Source of the DNA: Comamonadaceae bacterium
GTDB taxonomy: Bacteria > Pseudomonadota > Gammaproteobacteria > Burkholderiales > Burkholderiaceae_C
DNA length: 21,135 nucleotides
Reading direction: 5' to 3'
Assembly (NCBI GenBank): GCA_947374105.1
Contig: CANCAO010000001.1
Coordinates: 1 to 21,135, forward strand
Shown in pieces: positions 1 to 9,897 of the stretch (position 1 is the stretch's first letter; the number at the start of each line of letters is the position of its first letter). The translations under genes were made by a program, and so were the position numbers. A model generated the notes under the pieces. That model had not been told where the DNA came from, did not search any database, and worked only from the letters and a program-made list of their open reading frames with translations.

Positions 1-1293
1 GCTCTCACGGGACTGCCAAACGAAACGCAGTTCACCGAATTTCTAGTGACGGCCATCGACAGCGGCAAGCGATGCAACCAGCCATTTGCTGTGTTGCAAA
101 CCAATATCGAACGGCTGAGCGAGATCAATGATGTCCTGGGTTTCAGCCACGGCGATCAAATGCTACGGGAGTTTGGCGCACGATTGAGTGCCGTCGTCCC
201 TGAATTCGCCAAGGTTGCGCGTCTGCGCGGTGATGAATTTGCCATTCTTTTGCCCGACAGCAGTATCAATGCCGCCATGATGCTGGTGCAGCGCCTGGAA
301 GACGCCTTATCGCACCCGTTCCAGATTGCCGACATTCCGCTCGAGATATCGGCAAGAGTCGGTGTTGTCCTGTTTCCTGAGCACGGTTCAACACCGCACG
401 ACCTGTTTCGAAACATGGATATCGCCTTGCATCTGGCGAAGAAAAAAGATGTGAGGCATGTCATTTTTGATTCGGTCAAGAACCAGGCCGAATCGGGCCG
501 CTTGATGATGGCCGTGGAACTGCGGCGTGCGATTGAAAACGGTGATTTGTTGCTTTATCTGCAACCGAAAGTGGAGTTCGCCACTGGCCGAGTCTGTGGT
601 GCTGAAGGGCTGGTCCGCTGGAAGCATGCCAAGCGGGGGCTCATACCCCCTAGCGAGTTCATTGGTCTTGCCGAACAAACTGGGCTTATCAAAGCGCTCA
701 CGCAATGGGTGATTACTATGGGTTTGCGACTGAACCATGCCTGGGCGCGCCAAGGCTGCGCACTGCCCATTGCCATTAACCTCTCTGCAAGTAACCTGCG
801 CGAAGAAAACCTGGTGGAGAATATTCGCCAATTGCAAACCACCTGGGGTGTTGCCGCGGGCTTGCTCGAATTGGAAATCACCGAGAGCATGGTAATGGAC
901 GACGCCGAATCTTCACTGCAAGTGCTTCGCAGTCTGAGTGATCAAGGTATTCCGCTCTACATCGACGACTTCGGCACCGGTTATTCTTCGCTCAGCTATC
1001 TACAGAAGTTGCCGGTGGATTACATCAAAATCGATCAATCTTTCGTGCGCGATATGACGATCAGCAAGGATTCATCGCTGATCGTACGATCCACCATCGA
1101 CTTGGCTCATGACCTCGGACACAAGGTGGTGGCCGAGGGTATTGAAACCCAGGAGCAGTGGAATCAACTTGCCGCATTGGGTTGCGATATTGCCCAAGGC
1201 TACTTTATCGCCAAGCCGATGCCGGCTGAGGAATTCCCGAACTGGGTTGAGCAATTTCATGCACCTCTTACAACGCCGCTAGATCAAGCTTGA
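1..1293 (+). CDS. c-di-GMP phosphodiesterase, degenerate GGDEF + EAL domains (5' truncated)
   Basis: The frame is open to the window edge and already starts inside a GGDEF domain (ALTGLPN), so the true start and any sensory N-terminus lie to the left; a GTG at 46 is internal. About 430 residues are visible. The GGDEF half looks inactive: the usual metal-binding DxDxFK stretch reads NIERLS and the signature is RGDEF. The EAL half (from about residue 175) keeps the expected acidic residues: EGL in place of EAL, INLSASN, LEITES, DDFGTGYSS, KIDQSF and AEGIET, ending with QGYFIAKP. It should therefore hydrolyse c-di-GMP to pGpG, possibly with GTP bound by the GGDEF half as an allosteric input. That activity split is inferred from residues. 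It converges on the Smr gene across a 51-base gap with no clear terminator. Confidence 0.93.
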   Translation, partial: ALTGLPNETQFTEFLVTAIDSGKRCNQPFAVLQTNIERLSEINDVLGFSHGDQMLREFGARLSAVVPEFAKVARLRGDEFAILLPDSSINAAMMLVQRLEDALSHPFQIADIPLEISARVGVVLFPEHGSTPHDLFRNMDIALHLAKKKDVRHVIFDSVKNQAESGRLMMAVELRRAIENGDLLLYLQPKVEFATGRVCGAEGLVRWKHAKRGLIPPSEFIGLAEQTGLIKALTQWVITMGLRLNHAWARQGCALPIAINLSASNLREENLVENIRQLQTTWGVAAGLLELEITESMVMDDAESSLQVLRSLSDQGIPLYIDDFGTGYSSLSYLQKLPVDYIKIDQSFVRDMTISKDSSLIVRSTIDLAHDLGHKVVAEGIETQEQWNQLAALGCDIAQGYFIAKPMPAEEFPNWVEQFHAPLTTPLDQA

Positions 1294-1344
1294 GAAATGC
1301 AGTTGATGAATAGGATGCGTATTTGTCTGTTTGATTTCTGTGCA

Positions 1345-2013
1345 TCAGCTGCCAGGCTGCAACAGCACCACCAACGCGCCCGCGCCGCCTTGTGCGGGCT
1401 TGGCCTGCACATAGACCAACACCTCGTTTTTTTGCACCAACCAACTCAGCACGCGGGCTTTGAGCACGGGTGCTTTGCCGGGCGAACCCAGACCCTTGCC
1501 GTGCACCACACGCACGCAGCGCAGGCCTTTTTTTTGCGCTTCCCGAATGAAGCGGCCCAGGGCGTCGCGCGCCTCTTCAATGCGCAAACCGTGCAGGTCA
1601 ACTTCAGCTTGAATGCTCCAGTGACCTAAGCGCAGCTTGCGGGCTACATCGGGGCCAATGCCGGGGCGGGTGTAGCTGAGGTCGGCGTCGGTGGACAGCA
1701 GCGTGGTGGCGTCGAACTCGTCGCTCAGGGATTCGCGCAGCACGGCCTCTTCGTCACGTTGTCTTTGAATCGGATTGGGTTGGGTTTGCTCTTTTTTCAG
1801 GAGCGACTTGCGCTTGTCTGCTATGGGCTGCACGATGCCAGCGGCCTTGGTGAAGAGGTCTTTATCACTGGTCAATTGGCGTTTCTTAACAGCCTGTTCA
1901 GCGGCCAACGCAGCGTGTGCTTTGGCTTGGGCTTCGATGGCGCGCTTGACGACTTTGAGGTCGCCCAAGGCGTTGATCTTGACCTTCACCTTGACGGGGC
2001 TAGATTGCGTCAC
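1345..2013 (-). CDS. Smr-domain protein (MutS2 C-terminal-like, possible nuclease)
   Basis: 222 residues. The N-terminal ~110 are Lys/Gln-rich and probably disordered or helical. The C-terminal ~85 form an Smr domain with its three marks: DLHGL (139-143), HGKG (171-174) and [10 protein letters not shown] (209-218). Stand-alone Smr proteins of this kind (E. coli SmrA/YdaL-like) are reported to nick or cleave nucleic acid; the substrate here is unknown. The start is a GTG overlapping the radC stop in a GTGA tetranucleotide, so it is probably translated by coupling from radC. I prefer this start because it places a lysine-rich leader seen in relatives and fits the overlap. Confidence 0.88.
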   Translation of the reverse strand: MTQSSPVKVKVKINALGDLKVVKRAIEAQAKAHAALAAEQAVKKRQLTSDKDLFTKAAGIVQPIADKRKSLLKKEQTQPNPIQRQRDEEAVLRESLSDEFDATTLLSTDADLSYTRPGIGPDVARKLRLGHWSIQAEVDLHGLRIEEARDALGRFIREAQKKGLRCVRVVHGKGLGSPGKAPVLKARVLSWLVQKNEVLVYVQAKPAQGGAGALVVLLQPGS

Positions 2014-2711
2014 ATCAGTCCCCGCTCGGCCATAGACAGGGCTTGGCCTGCGCCCACAATGACATGGTCCAGCACGCGCACGTCAATCAGGCCCAGCGCT
2101 GCTTTGAGGGTCTGCGTCAGCGCCTCGTCCGCGCGTGAGGGCTCGACCGAGCCGCTCGGGTGGTTGTGCGCCAGCACCACGGCGGCGGCGTGGTGGTGCA
2201 GAGCACGCAACACCACCTCACGCGGGTACACGCTGGTTTGCGTGAGCGTGCCGCGAAACAGCTCCTCCAGCGCCAGCAGCCGGTGCTGGGCGTCCAGGAA
2301 CAGTACGGCAAATACCTCATGGGGTTTGGCACTCAAATGCAGTTGCAGGTAGTGCTTGACGGCCTCGGGGCTGTCAAAGGCGGCGCGCTCGGTCAACTGC
2401 TGGGCCATGGCGCGGCGCGCAAGCTCCAGCACGGCCACGATCTCGGCGCGTTTGGCTGGCCCCAGGCCTTTGACGCGTTTGAGGTCGTCCGCCGTGGCGT
2501 GCAGCAGGCCCGCAATGCCGTCAAAGCCCGCGTCACCCGACTCGTTGATTTTGAGGTGCAGCAGCTCATCCGCCATCTGCAACACGCCCTTGCCTTTGAT
2601 GCCGGTGCGCAGCAACAGGGCCAGCAGCTCGGCGTCACTCAGGGCGGCGGGGCCACGGGCCAGTAGCTTTTCACGCGGACGGGCGTCGGGGGGCAGGTCT
2701 TTGAGGGGCAT
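2010..2711 (-). CDS. radC: RadC family protein (UPF0758, JAMM/MPN+ domain)
   Basis: 233 residues, normal length for the family. The N-terminal ~100 residues hold helix-hairpin-helix DNA-binding sequence (LGPAKRAEI near 83-91). The C-terminal JAMM metalloprotease-like domain has E132, the H182-N-H184-P-S-G motif and D195, which is the complete metal-binding set. The name comes from an old E. coli repair assignment later found to be due to another gene, so the true role is unsettled; DNA transactions or competence are usual suggestions. It is first in a two-gene unit with the Smr gene and divergent from slpA over 53 bases. No clear Shine-Dalgarno precedes the ATG. Confidence 0.95.
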   Translation of the reverse strand: MPLKDLPPDARPREKLLARGPAALSDAELLALLLRTGIKGKGVLQMADELLHLKINESGDAGFDGIAGLLHATADDLKRVKGLGPAKRAEIVAVLELARRAMAQQLTERAAFDSPEAVKHYLQLHLSAKPHEVFAVLFLDAQHRLLALEELFRGTLTQTSVYPREVVLRALHHHAAAVVLAHNHPSGSVEPSRADEALTQTLKAALGLIDVRVLDHVIVGAGQALSMAERGLM

Positions 2712-2733
2712 AAACGGGGATCGGACAAGGTTT

Positions 2734-2744
2734 CTACAATGTAG
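2734..2744 (+). promoter_or_regulatory. candidate -10 element inside a palindrome, slpA/radC divergent region
   Basis: The 11-base sequence CTACAATGTAG is a perfect inverted repeat around a central A and contains TACAAT (5 of 6 to the sigma70 -10) on the plus strand and TACATT on the minus strand. It sits in the 53-base divergent gap, 24 bases before the slpA ATG. I see no good -35 at 16-18 bases, so this is tentative. The symmetry could mean shared control of both genes or chance. Confidence 0.3.
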
Positions 2745-2764
2745 GCCAGTTTATCGAGAGTTTT

Positions 2765-3220
2765 ATGGCATCCATCCTCCCACGCGTCCAAGCGGACTCC
2801 TTTCTCACCCTGCACTACCGGCTGGCCGGGCCTGCGGGCGACATCATCAACACCTTTGAGGGCAAGCCCGCTACGTTGACGCTGGGCCACAGCGAATTGG
2901 CACCTGCGGTGGAGCAGTGTTTGGTGGGCCTGGAGGAGGGCGACCGCCAAACCTTCACCCTGCCCGCCGGTGCCGCCTATGGTCAGCGCAACCCCGACAT
3001 GCAGCAGTGGCTAGCGCGCAAGGTGCTGACCCAGATGGGTGACCCGCATGAGGAGTACCGCATTGGCGACGTGGTGCAGTTCCCCACGCCCGACGGCCAA
3101 GGCCAGTTTGCCGGTGTGGTGCTGCAAGAGCGTGAAGACGGTGGCGTGTTGTTTGACTTCAACCACCCGCTGGCCAGCCAGCCGGTGACGTTTGAAGTGC
3201 ATGTGTTGGGGGTGTTGTGA
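2765..3220 (+). CDS. slpA: FKBP-type peptidyl-prolyl cis-trans isomerase, SlpA/FkpB type
   Basis: 151 residues, matching the ~149 of E. coli SlpA. The FKBP core is interrupted by an insert-in-flap region, as in SlyD/SlpA proteins: LTLHYRLA at the start, GLEEGDRQTFTLP before the flap, and the flap around AYGQRNPDMQQW. It lacks the His-rich metal-binding tail of SlyD. It is a cytoplasmic isomerase and chaperone for proline-limited folding. The slpA-ispH adjacency is the same as in E. coli (fkpB-ispH), which supports the subtype. Its stop overlaps the ispH start (TGATG), implying coupling. A weak GAGAG lies four bases ahead of the ATG. Confidence 0.93.
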   Translation: MASILPRVQADSFLTLHYRLAGPAGDIINTFEGKPATLTLGHSELAPAVEQCLVGLEEGDRQTFTLPAGAAYGQRNPDMQQWLARKVLTQMGDPHEEYRIGDVVQFPTPDGQGQFAGVVLQEREDGGVLFDFNHPLASQPVTFEVHVLGVL

Positions 3221-4164
3221 TGCTGCAAGACATTGTTCTGGCCGAGCCGCGTGGCTTTTGCGCTGGGGTCGACCGTGCGATTGAGATCGTGGAACGCGCG
3301 TTGCACAAGTTCGGCGCGCCGATTTATGTGCGTCATGAAATCGTGCACAACACCTATGTTGTCAACGACCTCAAGGCCAAGGGCGCGATTTTCATTGAAG
3401 AGTTGGATGATGTGCCCCCCGGTGCTACGCTGGTGTTTTCGGCCCATGGCGTGAGCAAGGCGATTCAGATGGAGGCGCAGGCGCGGGGCTTTCAGATTTT
3501 TGACGCCACCTGCCCGCTGGTGACCAAGGTGCATGTGGAGGTGGCCAAGCTGCACAAAGAGGGCTATGAGTTCATCATGATCGGCCACAAGGGTCACCCC
3601 GAGGTAGAGGGCACCATGGGCCAGTTGACCAGTGGCATTCATCTGGTGGAAGACGTGGCCGATGTGGCACACGTCGCACCCACGCAGACCACCAAGTTGG
3701 CCCTGGTGACGCAGACCACGCTCAGTATGGACGACGCGGCCGCGATAAGCGCCGCCGTGCTTGCCCGCTTCCCTGATGTGCGTAGCCCAAAGCAGCAAGA
3801 CATATGCTACGCCACGCAAAATCGGCAAGACGCGGTCAAACTTTTGAGCACCCAGGTGGACATCGTCATCGTGGTGGGTAGCCCCACCAGCTCCAACAGC
3901 AACCGTCTGCGTGAAGTGGCTCAAAAACTGGGCACCGACAGCTATATGGTGGACAGCGCCGACGAGCTACAGGCACAGTGGTTTGAGGGCAAGACCCAGG
4001 TCGGCCTGACGGCCGGTGCCTCGGCCCCCGAGATATTGGTGCGCCAGGTGATTGACCGCATCAAGGCGCTGGGGGCGGTGTCGGTGCGCACACTGGATGG
4101 CATACAAGAGACCGTGAAATTTCCCTTGCCTAAAGGGTTAAAAACAGACGTTTCTTTCCCCTAA
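3220..4164 (+). CDS. ispH: 4-hydroxy-3-methylbut-2-enyl diphosphate reductase
   Basis: 314 residues from the ATG that overlaps the slpA stop. A GTG one codon earlier also fits, but the ATG gives the usual short lead into PRGFCAGV. It is the last step of the MEP pathway, reducing HMBPP to IPP and DMAPP with a [4Fe-4S] cluster. The three cluster cysteines are present: C14 (GFCAG), C98 (ATCPL) and C196 (DICYA). Also present are the substrate histidines H43, H76 and H126, the proton-donor glutamate E128 in HPEVEGT, the TQTT loop and SSNSNR. Essential in bacteria that use this pathway. Cytoplasmic. Confidence 0.98.
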   Translation: MLQDIVLAEPRGFCAGVDRAIEIVERALHKFGAPIYVRHEIVHNTYVVNDLKAKGAIFIEELDDVPPGATLVFSAHGVSKAIQMEAQARGFQIFDATCPLVTKVHVEVAKLHKEGYEFIMIGHKGHPEVEGTMGQLTSGIHLVEDVADVAHVAPTQTTKLALVTQTTLSMDDAAAISAAVLARFPDVRSPKQQDICYATQNRQDAVKLLSTQVDIVIVVGSPTSSNSNRLREVAQKLGTDSYMVDSADELQAQWFEGKTQVGLTAGASAPEILVRQVIDRIKALGAVSVRTLDGIQETVKFPLPKGLKTDVSFP

Positions 4165-4188
4165 AACCAAGCTTTAATCCGCTCATAA

Positions 4189-6101
<1,913 letters not shown>

Positions 6102-6134
6102 TTTCATTCAATTTCAATTGAAGGAGAGCCAGCC

Positions 6135-7157
6135 ATGATGGAAAAAAATAAGGAGCCGGTGGAGGGTGTCAAAGTCAGTGAGGCCGAATACAGTTTTGCA
6201 GTCAACCTGATGCAATACTTGGTAGTGCCTACCTTTGTGCTGGATGCCAAAGGCCATGTACTGATGTGGAACAAAGCCTGCGAGCGTCTTACCGGGTTGC
6301 TAGCCTCTGAAGTGGTGGGAACCAAAGAGCATTGGCGTGGCTTTTACGACTCCCCCCGCCCCTGTCTAGCCGATCTCATCGTCGAAAACCGCATGGCTGA
6401 AATGGATGTGCTCTACGTCGAGCACGACGACGCCTCCGGTATGGTTTTCGGTCTGCATGCCCAGAACTGGTGTGTGATGCCGGGTCTGGGTAACCAACTT
6501 TATTTGGCTATTGATGCAGGCCCTATTTACGACGCGCAGGGTCAGTTGCTGGCCGTCGTTGAAACCCTGAGGGATATGACCACGCAAAAGACCGCCCAGA
6601 TTGAGCTGGAACGCCTAGCCGCTCGTGATGGTTTGACCGGTCTTGTGAATCGGCGTGGGTTTGATGAGCGATTGGATGTGGAATTGAGTCGCGCCATCCG
6701 CGACCAGCAGTCCATGGCCTTGATCATGATTGATGTGGATCACTTCAAGCGCTTCAACGACACGTATGGACATCAACTGGGTGACGAATGTTTGCGGCAA
6801 GTCGCTTCCGCATTGGCCACGGCAGTACTGCGTCCGTCTGATTTGGTGGCTCGCTACGGCGGCGAAGAATTTGCGGTGATTTTGCCTTCGGTCGATCAGG
6901 CTGGGGCTAACGCGGTGGCCGAGCGCATTCGTCAAGGTGTGTCAGCATTGGCTGTACTGCATTCGGGTAACGATAGTCTGGGGGTGGTGAGTGTCAGCGT
7001 CGGGCTGGCCTGCGGCGTTCCCGCGCGCGGCATGAAAGAAAAAGACATGATCACGCTGGCTGATCGCGCCCTTTACCAAGCCAAGCACGCAGGTCGAAAT
7101 CGCGTTGAATCGGCGTGCTGGGACGCCGTTAAGTCAGGCGCTATTTCAGATGTCTAA
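6135..7157 (+). CDS. PAS-GGDEF diguanylate cyclase
   Basis: 340 residues. One PAS sensor domain occupies roughly residues 20-150 (VPTFVLDAKGHVLMWN, HWRGFY, then GQLLAVVETLRDMT), followed by a short linker helix and a GGDEF domain from about 160. The cyclase looks active: metal ligand D200 in MIDVDHFK, ND at 208-209, and GGEEF at 242-246. An RPSD inhibitory site lies at 233-236, five residues before the signature, so product feedback is expected. It makes c-di-GMP from GTP. There is no membrane segment, so it senses something in the cytoplasm; the PAS ligand cannot be read from sequence. A clear AAGGAG sits eight bases ahead of the ATG, just after a TTCAATTGAA palindrome. Confidence 0.95.
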   Translation: MMEKNKEPVEGVKVSEAEYSFAVNLMQYLVVPTFVLDAKGHVLMWNKACERLTGLLASEVVGTKEHWRGFYDSPRPCLADLIVENRMAEMDVLYVEHDDASGMVFGLHAQNWCVMPGLGNQLYLAIDAGPIYDAQGQLLAVVETLRDMTTQKTAQIELERLAARDGLTGLVNRRGFDERLDVELSRAIRDQQSMALIMIDVDHFKRFNDTYGHQLGDECLRQVASALATAVLRPSDLVARYGGEEFAVILPSVDQAGANAVAERIRQGVSALAVLHSGNDSLGVVSVSVGLACGVPARGMKEKDMITLADRALYQAKHAGRNRVESACWDAVKSGAISDV

Positions 7158-7161
7158 ATGC

Positions 7162-7176
7162 GTGGCAGGCTGCCAC
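7162..7176. repeat. perfect 7-bp inverted repeat upstream of the EEP gene
   Basis: GTGGCAG-g-CTGCCAC lies between the cyclase stop and the EEP start. It overlaps CACAAT (7174-7179), a candidate -10 whose start point would fall at or next to the ATG at 7187. It could be an operator over a promoter; a one-base loop makes it a poor RNA hairpin. Confidence 0.5.
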
Positions 7177-7186
7177 AATGGACGCT

Positions 7187-7921
7187 ATGAGCAATCTGCG
7201 CGTAGCCACCTACAACATCCACAAAGGCGTTCAGGGCCTGGGGCGGCAACGTCGGCTGGAGATTCATAACCTAGGTCATGCGGTCGAGCAGCTTGACGCG
7301 GACGTGGTGTGCCTGCAAGAGGTGCGCAAGCTACACCGGGGTGAAGAGCAGCATTTCAGTCGTTGGCCCGAGATGCCGCAGGCCGATTTTCTGGCGCCTG
7401 AAGGGTATGAAGCGGTGTACCGAACCAATGCCTATACGCGCGATGGCGAGCACGGTAACGCGCTGCTGTCGCGCTGGCCGGTGGTGACGCACCAGCATGA
7501 AGATATGTCGGACCACCGCTTCGAGCAGCGCGGTTTGTTGCATGTGGAAGTGCTGTTCCACGAACGTCCGGTGCATGTGGTGGTGGTGCACTTGGGTTTG
7601 ATCCCGGCTAGCCGGGCCAGGCAGGTAGTTCAATTGAAAAAATTCATTGACCGTGAAGTGCCGCATGGTGCGCCGCTGTTGGTGGCAGGGGACTTTAACG
7701 ACTGGGGCTCGAGCGTGGAAAACGCTTTCAAAAAGGTCAATCTGCTGGCTCTGAGCAAGCCGCGCATCGCCACCTTCCCTTCGCGTCTACCGCTGGTGCA
7801 ACTCGACTACGTGTACGCACGTGGGCTCGCGCTGGTGGATGTGGAGGTGCCGCGTGGGCGCATCTGGTGGCGAATGTCAGATCACCTGCCGCTGATTGCC
7901 GAATTTGCCTTGCTTGATTGA
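7187..7921 (+). CDS. ybhP: endonuclease/exonuclease/phosphatase family protein, YbhP-like
   Basis: 244 residues from the second ATG; an ATG three codons earlier is possible but MSNLRVATYNIHKG is the usual family start. The EEP fold residues are all there: N10 in YNIHKG, the LQE glutamate, VVHLGL, GDFNDW, LDYVYA and MSDHLPL. These coordinate Mg2+ and hydrolyse a phosphodiester or phosphomonoester; the substrate is not known for YbhP. It sits directly ahead of clsB, as ybhP does next to ybhO/clsB in E. coli, which suggests a role linked to phospholipid head groups rather than DNA. That link is inference. No Shine-Dalgarno is visible; a palindrome takes its place. Confidence 0.9.
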   Translation: MSNLRVATYNIHKGVQGLGRQRRLEIHNLGHAVEQLDADVVCLQEVRKLHRGEEQHFSRWPEMPQADFLAPEGYEAVYRTNAYTRDGEHGNALLSRWPVVTHQHEDMSDHRFEQRGLLHVEVLFHERPVHVVVVHLGLIPASRARQVVQLKKFIDREVPHGAPLLVAGDFNDWGSSVENAFKKVNLLALSKPRIATFPSRLPLVQLDYVYARGLALVDVEVPRGRIWWRMSDHLPLIAEFALLD

Positions 7922-7932
7922 GGTCCAGATTC

Positions 7933-9156
7933 GTGCGAACACCCCGGGCGGGTCATAAAGTACAGTTGCTGCAAGGCGGGGAAGCCTATTTTCCTGCCTT
8001 GGTGCGGGCCATTAACCGGGCGCAGTTTGAGGTGCGGATGGAGACCTACATCTTTGATCTTGATACCTCGGGTCAACAGGTGGCTGCTGCATTGGTGGGG
8101 GCAGCGCGCCGTGGGCTGGCGGTGTACCTGGTAGTGGATGGTGCGGGCACGTCAGCGATTACCGCCCACTGGGCAAAGCAGTTTGACGAGGCGGGTGTGC
8201 ATTGGCATATCTTTTCGCCACTCGGAAATTTGGGCTGGCTGATGCCAAACCGCTGGCGGCGGCTGCATCGCAAACTTTGTGTGCTGGACGGACGCGTGGC
8301 GTTTTGCGGCGGGATTAATATTCTGGATGATTTCCAAGATCCCAACCACGGTACTTTGACCGAGCCACGCTTTGATTTTGCAGTGCGCGTGACTGGTCCC
8401 TTGGTGCGCGACGTGCATGAGGTGTTGACTCAGTTCTGGTGGCGGGTGCAAACCGCCAGCAATTTGCGCAGCCGAGATTTTTCTGCAGCCTGGCTGGCCT
8501 TGCAAGAGGCGGTGGGCCTGGAGTGGCAGGATGAGCCCGAGGGCTTTTACCCGTCCAAGGGCCCAGGCCATGCGAGGCGCAGTGCCAAGGCCGATTTGTT
8601 GCTGCGCGATAACCTGCTTCATCGCAGCAGCATTGAACGTGCCTATCGCAAGGCCATCGCGGGTGCGCGGCATGAGGTGATCATTGCCAACGCTTACTTT
8701 CTGCCGGGAAGAAAGCTGCGTAAGTCCCTCATCCATGCAGCCCAGCGCGGGGTGAGGGTGCGCCTGCTGTTGCAGGGGCGGTACGAGTATTTCATGCAGT
8801 TTCACGCAGTGCGGCTGGTCTATGGTGTTTTGCTCCAGGCCGGGGTGGAGATCTACGAGTACGCCCCGAGTTTTTTGCACGCCAAAGTGGCCGTGATCGA
8901 TGGCCATTGGGCCACGGTGGGCTCCTCCAATCTGGATCCTTTGAGTCTGTTGCTGGCGCGCGAGGCCAACGTCGTGGTGGATGATGCCGGCTTTGCAAGC
9001 GATCTGCGGCATAGACTGGTGCAAGCCATGGAGCAGCAAGGCCTTCAGGTAGATCCCGCCCACTACGCCAAGCGGCCTTTCCAGCAGCGCTTGAGTGACC
9101 GTCTTGCCTATGGTTTGATGCGTTTGGCGGTGTTCCTGACAGGAAATCGCTATTGA
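7933..9156 (+). CDS. clsB: cardiolipin synthase B
   Basis: 407 residues from the GTG, which has GAGG nine bases upstream; a TTG overlapping the previous stop would add five residues. The GTG start also puts the first catalytic His at 112, close to its place in E. coli ClsB. This is a phospholipase D superfamily enzyme with two HKD motifs: H112-x-K114-x4-D119, followed by GGINI, and H316-x-K318-x4-D323, followed by GSSNLDP. It condenses phosphatidylglycerol with a second phospholipid to make cardiolipin. There is no N-terminal membrane segment, as expected for ClsB (unlike ClsA); the C-terminal LMRLAVFL may touch the membrane. It forms a pair with the preceding EEP gene. Confidence 0.95.
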   Translation: MRTPRAGHKVQLLQGGEAYFPALVRAINRAQFEVRMETYIFDLDTSGQQVAAALVGAARRGLAVYLVVDGAGTSAITAHWAKQFDEAGVHWHIFSPLGNLGWLMPNRWRRLHRKLCVLDGRVAFCGGINILDDFQDPNHGTLTEPRFDFAVRVTGPLVRDVHEVLTQFWWRVQTASNLRSRDFSAAWLALQEAVGLEWQDEPEGFYPSKGPGHARRSAKADLLLRDNLLHRSSIERAYRKAIAGARHEVIIANAYFLPGRKLRKSLIHAAQRGVRVRLLLQGRYEYFMQFHAVRLVYGVLLQAGVEIYEYAPSFLHAKVAVIDGHWATVGSSNLDPLSLLLAREANVVVDDAGFASDLRHRLVQAMEQQGLQVDPAHYAKRPFQQRLSDRLAYGLMRLAVFLTGNRY

Positions 9157-9164
9157 ATTAACAT
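9136..9164 (+). promoter_or_regulatory. sigma70-like promoter for leaderless folE
   Basis: CTGACA (5 of 6 to the -35) at 9136-9141, a 17-base spacer, and TAACAT (4 of 6 to the -10) at 9159-9164. Six bases then separate the -10 from the folE ATG, so the predicted start point is the A of the ATG. No Shine-Dalgarno precedes that ATG, which fits a leaderless message. The -35 lies inside the end of clsB. Confidence 0.55.
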
Positions 9165-9170
9165 TGACCC

Positions 9171-9896
9171 ATGCTCAAAAACTCCCCAAATACCCTGATG
9201 AATAGCGACGCTGATGAAGGAACCCCTGTTTCCGTGAAAATCCGGGAGCGCTTGCAGGCCAATCGCAAGCGCTTTAACGCTAACGACAACATTGCTGATT
9301 TCATTGAACCGGGTGAGCTTGATCAACTGCTCGACGAGGTCGAGCTCAAGATGCAACACGTACTTGACAGCTTGGTGATTGACACTGATCGCGACCACAA
9401 CACTGGCAACACCGCGCGTCGTGTGGCCAAGATGTATGTCAACGAGGTGTTCAAAGGCCGCTACGTGCACGCGCCCACCATCACCGAGTTTCCCAACGCC
9501 GAGCACCTCAATGAGTTGATGATCGTTGGCCCCATCACCGTGCGCAGTGCGTGCTCGCACCATTTTTGCCCGGTCATCGGCAAGATATGGATTGGCGTGA
9601 TGCCTAATGAGCACACCAATGTGATTGGCCTGTCCAAGTACGCACGTCTGGCCGAGTGGATCATGGGGCGTCCGCAAATCCAGGAAGAGGCAGTGGTGCA
9701 GCTGGCCGATCTGATCCAGATCAAGACACAGCCCGACGGCCTGGCCATCGTTATGGAGGCCAGCCACTACTGCATGGCTTGGCGCGGTGTGAAAGATATG
9801 GACAGCAAGATGATCAACTCGGTCATGCGCGGCGTGTTCCTCAAAGATCCCAACCTGAGGCGCGAGTTTTTGTCCCTGATTCCAAGGAGGAGCTGA
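9171..9896 (+). CDS. folE: GTP cyclohydrolase I
   Basis: 241 residues. It converts GTP to 7,8-dihydroneopterin triphosphate, the first step to folate and other pterins, and normally works as a decamer. Zinc ligands C128 and H131 (in ACSHHF) and C201 (ASHYCMAW) are present, as is catalytic H130. The conserved PNEHTNVIGLSKYARL is clear. The residue between C128 and H130 is Ser where E. coli has Glu. The N-terminal ~40 residues are variable; an ATG at 9198 would trim nine of them, but neither ATG has a Shine-Dalgarno. It is followed after one base by the BLUF gene. Confidence 0.95.
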   Translation: MLKNSPNTLMNSDADEGTPVSVKIRERLQANRKRFNANDNIADFIEPGELDQLLDEVELKMQHVLDSLVIDTDRDHNTGNTARRVAKMYVNEVFKGRYVHAPTITEFPNAEHLNELMIVGPITVRSACSHHFCPVIGKIWIGVMPNEHTNVIGLSKYARLAEWIMGRPQIQEEAVVQLADLIQIKTQPDGLAIVMEASHYCMAWRGVKDMDSKMINSVMRGVFLKDPNLRREFLSLIPRRS

Positions 9897-9897
9897 T

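Noticed and set aside
46..48. GTG as the start of the GGDEF-EAL gene
   Set aside because: The frame continues upstream to base 1 and encodes GGDEF-domain residues (ALTGLPN), so this is an internal valine.
1297..1629. Plus-strand open frame after the EAL gene
   Set aside because: It runs opposite the Smr domain coding region, is rich in His and Ala, and matches no family I know.
2983..3924. Antisense open frame of about 313 codons across slpA and ispH
   Set aside because: His-rich, low-complexity translation opposite two well-conserved genes; no ribosome site or domain.
4120..4140. Small hairpin CCCTT/AAGGG at the ispH 3' end as a terminator
   Set aside because: It lies inside the coding region, the stem is only five pairs, and it is not followed by a T run on the plus strand.
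8152..9063. Long antisense open frame (about 300 codons) on the minus strand within clsB
   Set aside because: It lies wholly opposite a gene with both HKD motifs, its translation shows no recognisable domain, and its composition is that of a shadow frame in GC-rich DNA.
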